From assembly GCA_026874595.1 (NCBI GenBank), contig CM049306.1, positions 76,135,642 through 76,199,641 of the forward strand: a DNA stretch of 64,000 nt, in the 5' to 3' direction. Below, piece after piece: positions 47,419 to 59,200 of this stretch (the stretch's first letter is position 1; every line of letters begins with the position of its first letter). The translations under genes were made by a program, and so were the position numbers. The notes beneath the pieces were generated by a model, which worked only from the letters and a program-made list of their open reading frames with translations, did not search any database and was not told where the DNA came from. Source of the stretch: Sipunculus nudus (taxonomy: Eukaryota > Annelida > Sipuncula > Golfingiida > Sipunculidae).

Positions 47419-48310
47419 TGTATCCGCCAAAACTAAGTTTTGCGAATACTGTTTTTGACCGGGTTCTGCTGCCACCGGTGGAACGTTCGTTTCCATAGAA
47501 CTCCTCTGAGACTACTGGACGGATTTTTTCCGAAACTGTCACATGTGAACTGGTGCCTAACCAATTGGTCTTGACCTCTTACCTTTCCTCTCTGCCCAGC
47601 GTCCCTTTGTGCGTCTGTTTCCACACATAAACCCACATATCTCGGGAACCGTTTGACCAATCAGGAAAAAAATTTTGTACAAATGTAGCCCTTGGATAGC
47701 TTTATAACATTCACAAAAAATGGTGGCGCCACCTGCAGCCATTTTTGCACTGTGTCCATCTGTTCATCTGCCTTGGGTTAAAATCACTCATATCTCTGCA
47801 GTGGTTTGACTAATTTACCTGAAATTTGGCATGCGTATACATCCTGGATAGCTTTCTTGATTTTATGACAGGTGGCGCCAGCTTCATTCACGTTCACGCT
47901 GCAGACATTAATGCTTATATCTCCGGACTCGTTTGACCAATCAGGAAAAAAATTTTTTCACAAATGTAGCCCTTGGATAGCTTTATAACATACACAAAAA
48001 TGGTGGTGCCACCTGCAGCCATTTTTGCACAGCGTCCATCTGTTTTTCTGCTGTGGGATAAAATCACTCATATCTCTGCAGTGGTTTGACTTTTCCACCT
48101 GAAATTTTGCATGTGTATACATCTTGGATAGTTTCTCGTTCAAATAACAGGTGGCGCCACCTACAATCATGTTTACGTGGCAGACATCCATTCTAATATG
48201 TAACACATGTAACTATTTCCCGTTGCCACTCAATCCATGCTTCACTTAACCCGTCCTACTCTGATTTTGGCGGATACACGTAGTCGCTTGTCGACTACCC
48301 GTATTCTAGT
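47419..48310 (+). mobile_element. GGTGGCGCCACC-core element, copy 2, with intact Helentron-like ends
   Basis: 5' TGTATCCGCCAAAA (47419-47432) is exactly inverted at 48265-48278 (TTTTGGCGGATACA). The hairpin GTAGTCGCTTGTCGACTAC (48280-48298) follows, then tail CCGTATTCTAGT, which ends CTAG before T. The core has ~285-bp units with the palindrome at 47722 and 48150. Asymmetric inverted ends plus a 3' hairpin are the known plan of Helentron-type non-autonomous elements. No Rep/helicase. Confidence 0.72.
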
Positions 48311-48472
48311 ACTAAGTTAAGTAAGCATTAAAAAAATGGAGGCAGTTACCTCTACCAAAAAAAATCTTTAAAAAAAATTTCCTGCGACCATGTTAGTCAT
48401 AGGAAGGTTTTTGTGCAGGATCAAAGTCGACACTGACTGATTTTCCTCCTTCCATCCTTCACAACCACGGTT

Positions 48473-49675
48473 GTAAGTCATCTGAGCTATAGCGATCACC
48501 CTTTCTCCGTCGTCTGTCTATCTGTCCGTCCGTCTGTCCGCCCGTCCGTTAACCTGGCACAAATCGTAACCACTGGACCTAGAAACTTGTAACTTGACAT
48601 TCTGAGAGGTTCATGAAAAATCTCTTCGGAAACCAGAAATGAGGTCTCTGTTACCCATATCCTTCGAGCTATGGGGCCCCAAAGTATCCCCAGAATAGTC
48701 AAAAATTTCATACAAAAACTTCAATATCTCATTAACTACATCACTGATGGTCATGATTTTTGGCATACATATTGATCATGAGATGTTCCATCAGTTCCTG
48801 CAGATTGGTGGAGCCACCTGTATTTATCGATTTTTTTCTCTATTTTTGAGACCTTTAAAAATGTGACCATCTGTTAACATGGCACAAATCATAAAGACTG
48901 GACCTAGAATCTTAATTCTTTACACACTGAGAGACCTATGAAAATTCTCCATGGAAACCAGAAATTAGGTCTCTGTTACCCATATCCTTTGAGCTATGGA
49001 GCCCCAAAGTATCCCCCAGAATAGTAAAAAATTTCATACAAACACTTCAATATCTAATTAACTACATCACTGATGGTCATGATTTTTGGCATACATATTG
49101 ATCATAAGAAGTTTCATCAGTTTCTGCAGACTGGTGGCGCCACCTGTATTTTTCAATTCTTTACAAATTTTTTTCTCTATTTTTGAGACCTTTAAAAATG
49201 TGAACATCTGTTAACAGGGCACAAATCGTAAAGACTGGACCTAGAATCTTCATTCTTGACACAGTGAGAGACCCATGAAAAGTGTCCATGGAAACCTGAA
49301 ATTAGGTCTCTGTTACCCATATCCTTTGAGCTCTGGCACTCCAAAGTACAGCTCAGAATAATGGAAAATTTGATACAAAAGCTGAAGTATCTGAACAACT
49401 AATGCAGAGATCACCATGATTCTTTGCATGTATATTGACCATTGAGTGTTTTTATTAGTTTCTGCAGACTGGTGGAGCCACCTGTATTTATTTTAAGTTT
49501 ACGCATTTTTTCTCTATTTTTGAAATATATATAAATGCAGACACAATCTTGGCCTGTTGGTTAATCTGTTTGATGCTTCAGTTGAATGGGTATATACTAC
49601 CATCCAGATGATAAAATTTCATTTTGCGAATCTCTTCCCAGTCAGCTGAGCGTCATGACCCATGGGTCACTTGTT
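48473..49675 (+). mobile_element. AGCTCAGCTGAC-family element with three ~330-bp units
   Basis: 5' end is clipped inside the first hairpin (GTAAGTCATCTGAGCTATAG). A CCGT tract follows, then three tandem units starting near 48553, 48880 and 49212 (each GGCACAAATC, ACTGGACCTAGAA, GGTCTCTGTTACCCATATCC, GGTGG-GCCACCTG). The 3' end is GTCAGCTGAGC (49641-49651), hairpin TGACCCATGGGTCA (49656-49669) and tail CTTGTT. Confidence 0.72.
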
Positions 49676-49726
49676 AGAAACTTTCATCCATTCGCCCTAT
49701 ACATAAATAATACATACACATATGGT

Positions 49727-49732
49727 TTTATT
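49727..49732 (-). promoter_or_regulatory. Possible ADPRS polyadenylation signal (AATAAA)
   Basis: AATAAA on the minus strand, about 330 nt after the ARH3 stop. It lies just outside the repeat ending at 49675. Confidence 0.35.
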
Positions 49733-50061
49733 ATTCATACAGAAATTCAAAATGTTCTCAGAAATCATCTGACACTGTATTATCCTCTGACAGTAAATGG
49801 TTTTCCTAATAATTACCTTGTTTAACAAAGGTTGGGATAAATCAGGACCTTGCCACTCTTGTTGGATGTGCCATATCAGATGTGAATATAAAGTATAAAA
49901 ATACACTAAGATATTAAATTCATGGATACTTTTTAATTATTCACTGGCCAGTCCAACAGTATAATAAAATCAGTTTATAAACTAATATAATAACTTTGTA
50001 AAATGTTGCATGGTTCTTTGATACAGAATATCACAGGTACTTGGTTGAAATAAGAAATCTC

Positions 50062-50289
50062 TCAGGTGTTGGTTGCCTTCTTTGTCTCATGTTCACTGTG
50101 TATGGCATATAGTTTATCCGCCATCTTAATGGCATCATTTACACCTTCACAAACTTTCTGTAAATACAATGGGATGCTCTCGATGCCGTAATATGCCCCT
50201 GCGATTGCGCCTGCCATCGTTGCTATGGTATCTGTGTCACCGCCAAGGGATACTGCATACACAAGAGTCCTCTCCATTGGATTTTCCCA
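50062..50289 (-). CDS. ADPRS: ADPRS last exon (GGDTDT motif) and stop
   Basis: Acceptor TATTTCAG. Reads LVYAVSLGGDTDTIATMAGA, then IAGAYYGIESIP. GGDTDT holds two aspartates and a threonine that bind the metal pair. The coding exon begins at WENPMERT; the longer open frame upstream to 50364 is intron read-through. Confidence 0.97.
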   Translation of the reverse strand, partial: WENPMERTLVYAVSLGGDTDTIATMAGAIAGAYYGIESIPLYLQKVCEGVNDAIKMADKLYAIHSEHETKKATNT

Positions 50290-53200
50290 CTGAAATAAAA
50301 ATTTTGAATTAGTTGCATACATTTGCATAATTAACAAGATACTTCTTGGCACCGCAGGTGCCATAGTATCCCAAGATATTTAATCCCCCCCCCCTTTAAG
50401 AATAGCCCCCCCCCCCCCATCTTCAGCAACAATTATATCAGACCACACTCATAGAAAAATTCACTCATAGAAAAGGTCATGACCCCAATTTATATATACA
50501 TCATCCCCTAACCCATGTCTATGTATATGAATAATATGAAAGAAATCTGTCCATAAAATTGGACTTATAATGCTCACAGTACTGTTAAGTGGCAATGATA
50601 GGGGTATTAAACAGCACGAAAACAAGTAAAAGAATAACAGGTGGCGCCACCTGTTTCCGGTACATGACAATACTATTCAAAATCTTCGATCAAGTTGATT
50701 TTTGGACCAATCCATGCATCCCTTTTTAAGATATTAATGATTTTTGTGCGATTTTCACCATATATGGCATTATTCAAGGTCAAGGCCACTCTCATAGGAA
50801 AGGTCATGATCCCAATTTTAATAAACATCATTCCATAACCCATATCTATGTATATGCATAATATGAAAGAAATCTGTCCATTAGTTTTTGACTTATAATG
50901 TTCAAAGTACTGTTAAGGGGCAATTTTGGGGGTATTAAAAGGCACAAAAACAAGTAAAGAATAATAGGTGGCGCCACTAAATTCTGGAACATGACAACCC
51001 TATCCATGATCAACTTGATTTTGGGATCAATTCATGCAAGATTTCTTGAGATATTTAAGAATTTGTGAGATTTTCCCCAAAATTGGACCTATTCAAGGTC
51101 AAGGACACTCCTAGTAAATGTCATGACCTCATTTTAAATAGGCGTCATCCTCTCACTGATATCTATACATATACAAATTTTGGTAAAGATCCGTGAAATA
51201 TTTTTTGAGTTATCGCGCCAACAAGATTTATATGCGGCGGCGATGGCGGGACTGGTATGAAAACATAGTATCCCCCAACTTTGTCTGGGGATACAATTAA
51301 ATTAAAAATTTTGTGCAGATGTTTCACCAGCCACTCCCTGTCCTATCAGTCAAAATCAGGGAAAAAACAGAGGAAAAGCTGTTTTTGTGATTTTTAATAA
51401 GTTTGCATAAATTTTCATAAGCTGTTGTACTACGCATACATTTGCATAATAATAAATTTTACAAATCTGTTTGGATTTTTCAAAGGCCATACCTGCTCCT
51501 ATCAAATAAATCAAATAAATACATCAATACATGATAGTGATAACATTAGATATGTTTTGATTAGACACAGACAGCGTGTTGTCATACCATGTATGACATT
51601 TCATCTGGTAAAATCAAAATTTTCTTTTTACATTTATTGTTGAATTTCAAACGAATTCCTTTACATTTTTAGCATTATAAAGTAAATTTACAAATACCAT
51701 GATCAGTGTCTCACCTCAAGGTCAGGAACAGGTTTTCTGGATCTAAGGAACGAGTACACTGCTGCAGGAACAGATCCTAAAGCCGATATATCGTTCCCTT
51801 TGAAGAATAAAGAAGTTCAATAAAATATTACCATAAATATATATATATATTATTAAAAAAGTGTGTAAACATACCACATCGAGAGAGAATATTCCTCTTA
51901 AAAATCAAATGAATCTTAATCATCTGCCATAATAGTATCAAATTACTCCACTGGATGTCAGCAATCCACATAAATACTGGCAGACACAAAATGACAAAAT
52001 ATTATGTTATCTGAATTGACTTTACAATTGATTAAATTGTTTCAGTCTCAGGGATGAACTGATTGAACTTTCCTCATCATACAAGTCTGTGTCAAAGTCA
52101 TTCAAGCCATGTACAGGTCCTTGAGGTTTTGTATTTGGAGTCTGAGTCTATGTCAAACAAGGGACCCATGGGTCACGGCGCTCACCTGAAGTTTGAAATT
52201 TTAGCAAATGCAAAATATGCAAAATTTCTATTGTAATGTTTTTCATTTATACAAGCATATGAGAAGCTAAGAGGAAAGGGGCCCTCCTACTTGGTTAAGC
52301 ACAAGTTTAAATATATGATTGCAAAACTTATACTCTGACAAGACTGTCATGAAGAAAAACAGTAAACGTTTTGAGATATTGTGATGCATATGAAAAATTT
52401 ACAGATGGACAAGCAAGTGGAAAGAATAGAGTAATATCTTTATTTTACTTTCAAGGGAATAAAACATTTAAGATTATATTTAAGCTTATTTTTTTAGCAT
52501 ATCAACTTTTTCAATTAACAGTTTTTATCAGATTCATTTTTTATTTATTTACAAGTTTTATATATTTGTAAAAAACTATATATTTATAAGTTGCAATCAT
52601 TATTTATTTATCCAGAGTGTAGCTCATATCGGGTCATATTATGCATACACATATATTTTATCTATATATTAATAGCGTAAGGTGATTTTTGTAATTTTCC
52701 GTATCTTCTCTGATACCACTGTACGGATTGCTGTGATTTTCGACATACATATGCTCTGGGTTTGTCCGAAGAGATTCCACCCACTTTTATTTGCAATATT
52801 TGCGTATTACTTGCATAATCAATAGTTTTAATATTTGCTCCCCCTCGGGCGCCTCTTTTCTTTGTGTCTTCGGGCCCGGTAATACAAAGGCCATAGAGTG
52901 TGTGATGGCAGGACAGAGTTTCACTCTGGGGGCTCTATGTGGGGTTTTCGTACAATTTGCGGTTACCGGCCTGAAATAATCCCCACCGGCAATCCCTTCT
53001 CAAAAGGCAACCTCCGCGCAGCGAAAAGGTCTATTGTGCACAAGTAGATCTCGCGTGAGGAAAATGCTCAAAAGGGGGATCTTTCAAAGAATGAAAATTT
53101 TCCGAGCGGTAGTGAATGCAGGGTAGTGTGTAAAACCCGAACCCCATGGTCTCCGAGACCCCATAAACCTATTTCCTCATTTTCCATTATTTATACCGAT

Positions 53201-56200
53201 AAAAACACCACTATTGTTGATGTAAGGACAGAGAAAGTCCCTAAATGTTGCACATTTGTAAATGACCGATTCACTGAAGATTTATAATTACAAAAATATT
53301 TCGATGAAGACAGACCTCATTTACTTGAATTTGCCAACTGTTCAATTTTGACGGACCCCAGTAACCACCGCTCATATTTTTATTTATGACTAAAAGAGGA
53401 CAAAAATAGCACTCATGTCACACACTAAATATAATATTTGTTATTTTAAATGAAAATATAATAGTGCGGACACAGTGGGGGAGATTTAATTTGAAGTGCT
53501 CTAACAGTTGAGTGGACCTGAGACTGATATATCAGAGCACTTCCACATAACAACAGGTTTCGTGCTCCGTTCATAACAACCATGCAATTTTAAAGTTGGC
53601 AATAATATAAATACCAAAAGGAATTGGCCCAGCTTTCAAACAGAAAGGATTGCATGATATTTAAAAATATATACAGCCATTAAATGTACCACATAATATA
53701 ATGCTACCACAAACTTTTGCGCAGCGGGATTGACTGACCATGTGAGTGCTCAGTTTTTGTGCGTTATAACCGGAATGCAATTATCGAGATCACGTCTCAG
53801 CGCTGTACTGTACTACCATGCAAGATAACAGGTTCCTTTACTGATGGATTCACGGGCGCGGAGGGCAACTTTGAATGGAGATGTTCAGCATAATATATAT
53901 TTTCATATAAAAATGATTTTATTTAACATATCAAATTCTTCTAAAATTCTCCGGCCAACCTCTTCGCTTCAATGAGAGTTTTATGCATAACACCATGCAT
54001 ATAATGGATCTATATATTAATAGCGTAACGCGATTTGTGTGAATTTACATGTCTCCTCTGACACTACGGTTTGCCGTGATTTTTTACAAACATATGCTCC
54101 GGGTTTGTCAAAAGACATTCCACCATTCGGACAAAAACGTATTCGTCCAGGTCATTCAGACTCCAACATAAGGTTAACTCAGAGACAGAACACTTATACC
54201 AAATGTCGGATTCAAAGAGACAGTAACATTGTACACCCAACACATGAAACTATGACAGACTATTTGACATCAGAACTAAATGCTCGCCCAAAACCGTGCG
54301 TAGCACGGGTAATTGCTATTATTTTTAAATCACAAATTTTTAAAGTGAATTAAAAGAAAATAATGCCACAACATGGCATCTTTGAGATTATTCCTTGAAC
54401 CACTATTGAAAAGTTTTGTACATTGGAGCTTTCAGTACATGCTTAATTTTATTCATCAAAATAAAAGATTCAGTAAATCTGATAAAATGAAACCATCTTT
54501 TCAAATAAAGTATACACACTGTTAGTTGAATGAGGGACAAACATCATTGTGCTAATTACTATCTTAGGTATAATTCTTTACTGGAATTAATAGTCAATTT
54601 TACACCTGGTGAAGTTTTAACTCTTCTGAAGTAAAGAATTACTTATCTGATGAACATCCACACTTTCATATAGCAATACACCACTTTGTGGACAAAAATA
54701 AATGTGCACTTTAATCATTGTAACCCTGGTGGTACAATAGAAAATCTAAAATGTAGCACAGCCTAGAATAAGAATGAATCAAATACAGAAAATTATAACA
54801 TTCATCTAGTTTATGCACCAGATAGGGGGGGGGGGGAGTGCAGGGCAGAGGGGAAGCCTGCTAGTAGTGGCCAAGCTGAGCCAAGGCAAGCTGCATGGAG
54901 AGAGTTACATAATACAAGTGAAGGTTGTACTACTAGGTGGGCCTGATGTAAACAACACTTGACATGGTGTATGGAAACTTGAATAAAAGCTTCTCTTTTC
55001 AATCAATTCCTTTGAAATTTCAGATTTTAAAAGATTAAATCCTTATGTATATATGCTGTGAAAAACAGGGGAAAAACGTGCCATAGCCAAAGTTGGTCAA
55101 AATTTAAGGTATTGATTTTTTATTTATGCTAATAACTTAAAAATTTGCAAAATTCAAATCTAATTTTGGGTTAACAATTAAATCTTGATTAAATAAAGTT
55201 ATATCCCTGAAAAAAAGTCTCCAGTTTCAGCAATTCTCATGTTAAGTGAGTAATAATATTTCCTAATTTTTTACAAATTGCATTATATTTTGACCTATAA
55301 CCTCAAAATAAAATTCAATACTGACCTAATTTTTGGTATGTTAATAAAAAATGAATGGAAGAATATGAATACTAAATATAATCAAAAACAGACTAGTGGT
55401 TTTGATATTAGGCAGCCTTGAAGTGTAACAATGGCTTTTTTATGAATAATTGGAGGTTTTTCCTTAATATTTCGAAGGAATGAAGTCCTAGTGACCCAAT
55501 TTTCGGTATGGTGGGAGATTTTGGGGGCATCTAACTGTATGTAAAATTTTGGATTCATAGGTCCAACGGTTTCAAAACGTGTCCTGTTAACAGACGGACG
55601 GACGGACGACAGACAAAGGACCACGACAATAGCTCAGATGACTTATAGTCAGCTGAGCTAATAAAAAGTCAATATAGGCCCTTTAAAATTAAACCTTGAG
55701 ATTATGTGTATTTTTTATAATAGTTTGCACCTTTATGCTGGTATTTATTGTTTAATAACATTTAGCTCCCAATACAGAAATACAGCTCGGTATAGATATT
55801 CTTTGCTTTTTGATAACATGTAAAGTATGAAATGTCAGGGCAAAAAATAAAGTCCTTCACAAACTCAGACAAACACAAAAGCTACTAACCAAGCACTTCT
55901 TCAATCGTCTGCCGAGACACATCCTCCTCCTTCAGGAAATCTTTAATCTTGCTCAGTTTGTAACAGAATGGCTTTTCCTCCTCTTCACTTTTCCTAAATT
56001 TGAGAAAACAAGGGACTAGAGACACACACAAGGCTTAGAGACACACACAAGGCCTAGAGGCACACAGTCCCCTGAAATGTGTTTCACTCAAAAATTTAAA
56101 CTGGCCCAGTTGATGCAATGGTTAAGATTACCATAATTCCTCCCACTAAAAGAGCAATCTCGACAGAGGGAACTGAACCTATTGTTACAAAATTGTTGTG

Positions 56201-59200
56201 ATAGTGTCTACAATGAACTTACATTTGTCCCATGAACCTTAATGCTAAACCAACAGAGATATATCACTGGACATGAAGGTCCATGTATGGACTATTTGAA
56301 TACCGTAGATCCGCGTTTTGCCGCCGCGGCCATAAAATAAGACTTGCAGTTGAAAATCCTGACAAATATTTCTCGACAAGGGATGCGGCTATAAAACGCA
56401 GGTTAAGCTAAATTCAAACATGTTCAAAAGACTCGACGGCCCGCCAAGGCGCAATGGGCGATAATAGGTTGAGGAAGGAGGAAGTGTATACCAGGAACGT
56501 ATATTTAATGATACTGCATACTTGTATATTAATTTTATTTATTATTAATTTTATAAAATGTAAAATTGATATTTTTGACAGGCTTATATATGCATTATAA
56601 TTTTTTATGAGTCAGTTATAAACCACGGCCATTTTCACGCAATGATTGTTAAAAGATCGAGATCCACACGCCCAATAATGCACTCTAACCATACCTATAT
56701 TTGAGTATGGCTGCAATACCAGTAAAATATTATTTTTTTAACATATCATTTCTTTTAAAATAAACTGTAAACCAAATGATAACCAAAGACCATACGTTCT
56801 TCGGTATTTAAACCTGCGTTCACGTTCAGATACTTCTTCCTTCATCACATTGTCAATAGATGGCGCTCAAAGGTCATAACCTCACAAGCTAGTTCCGATA
56901 ACTTCTAATATGGCACGTTTTGCTAGCAGACGGCTTGGGTACCAGTGTGCATATATTATGATTAGCAGGACCCTGGGAATACGCGTACAGGCTGTGCGAA
57001 CATCAACGCGGGATTCGTTTATTCAAAGGTTTGGTCAAGGTTGTTAATTGACCGACGTTGTATAGTTGAATGAATTTAGATGAATAAAATTCATCACAAA
57101 GAGAACCGTTGGCTTTGATGTCTCATTAAAGTTTAATTTGCCAGGGTAGAGGTGCAAAGGTACCACAAGGCCCGCTAGTTCCGTAATCATTTTATGTGGC
57201 ATGTTTTGCCGGTTCGGACACCATTTTGCATATGTTATGATCAGCACAACCCGATGTGTTCTGGCAATATGATCACCGACGCAGATGTCGTTTATTTAAA
57301 TGTGTTTTTGTTAAATGACCGACGATGTATAATGTCTAAATAATATTTAAATTACCGTCATCCCACACAATGCTTTAATGTGCCATTGAACTTAAATTAG
57401 CCAAGTTAAAGGCGCAAGATTCTCCGGCATTCAGTGATGTGTCAAATTGATTCCGTGGCCCTACTAGGATTCGTCTTGGATGAGTCGTCATAAACCAAAC
57501 TAATTGTCATCTAATCTAATCGGGTAGATCAGGCTGTTAAACAAATTAATTAAATTAATTAATTAGCAAGCCAAGCAACATACACAGTTGCAACTGTTTC
57601 CCAAAACTGTTATGCCTGACCACATAACAGCATAGCACTGCGTTCCTAGCTGCAGCCAAGCGTTTCAGAAAACCTTTTTTTCGTTGTGTTCCCATACACC
57701 ACCCGGCAATGGAACGTGGTGAGAATGTGGTGCGGCCATTAAGTAAGGTTTTGGGAATTTTTTACTCCAGTGAAGGAGCCTTCCAGATATTTTACGAACA
57801 CCGGGTGCGGCCATTAGACGACGTGCGGCGGCAAAACGCGGATCTATGGTACATGTTTTCTGAACGAATGTTTTCAAGCTGTTCGAGCTGTCTGTTGCCT
57901 ATGGTACCACTGTCGGTGTGCTCATAGCAATGATACTATTCACATGAGCTGCTACGGCATAATATGCAAATGCAAGGGAATCATCAGATCCTCTAACAGC
58001 CTTGTGATGCCCTAATTTGCAAATATCAGGGATTCACCATAAAGACTATACAGGGCTATACAGACTATACTTATGTCTATTGGTACATGGAATCACCTTT
58101 TGTTTTAGGCATTTTAACTGCAAACGTAAATACCAAGGCCCAGGCAGGGCTATTAAAAAAAGTGTGGCATAAGTGATGCCATAAGTTCTCCAAACCTTAC
58201 CCAGAACCCTTTTAAATTATAAACAGTGAAACCTCTCCTAGAAGTCACAGCCATAAAGTGGGCATCTCTATATAGTGGGTATTTTTGACAGTCCAATTAT
58301 TTCTCCTCCTTTTTATAAATTATTCATATAGTCAAGATATCCATATAATGGACACCTCTGTAAAAAGGTTTCACTGTGTGTATATATGAAATACAAGATG
58401 CATTAAAAAACACAGGTCTGATTAGCTTTTCAGTTATCCAAAATTTCTTGTTTTTTTACTGGGAGTAATGGGGCATGGTCAGTTAACAGATTTGTACAAA
58501 AGTCCAGGAGTCATTCACTCAAATATTGTGCATTATAATGCAGTAATGAAGACAAACAATTCAGTCGTCTTCCCTCCTCAAAACTGTACACAAATGTGTA
58601 CATTTTGTTGCAAAACAAAGACATAAAAATTTGTTACCTCTTGGCTCTGCGTTTGACTTCTGGAGATTTACTGGGTGACCCTCCCCCTACGGTCTCCAGA
58701 TTCAACATGTGACTGAACAGATGCTGCAGGAATGAATCATTATCTAATGAATCTGGTGATTCTTGTAAAGCCTGCCTCACTGACAGACACTGTAACAGTG
58801 CTCCGTTGATCGCATCTGGATGTGAATGGGTGATCCTTGTGATGTCTGTAACCAGTTTCTGGAATAAAATAAAAAAATATTCATGGTCATTGTCTTTAGG
58901 TTGTCAATCATCATCACAGTCAACATCATGATCATTTTTATTATACTATTATTATAATAACCATAATTATTATCATCACTCTCACGGTCAGTATCACTAC
59001 ATAATCACTAACATCACTATCAGTATTTTCCATACCATCATCATTATCATTATCAGCATCATCATCATCATCATCATACTGATATTGCCTATATCATCAT
59101 CATCATCATCACCACCACTACTACCACTATGGTGTTGTCATCAGCATCTTAAGCATCATCTGCCACCACATTTATATCATCATAATCACACTATCATCAT

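Larger units (their letters stand above)
52156..55665 (-). mobile_element. AGCTCAGCTGAC-family element, copy 3 (minus), interrupted
   Basis: The 5' hairpin is at 55631-55659 on the minus strand with GACGGACG microsatellite at about 55598-55612. Core text equals that of 13000-13500 (GGCAGCCTTGAAGTG inverse, AATTTAAGGTA). The 3' end GACCCATGGGTC lies near 52163. Interrupted by the Helitron-like element at 52661-54318. Confidence 0.62.

Noticed and set aside
50290..50364. Start codon and 25 residues upstream of the last ADPRS exon
   Set aside because: Read-through into the intron; TATTTCAG at 50290-50297 (minus) is the acceptor and the upstream residues have no family match.
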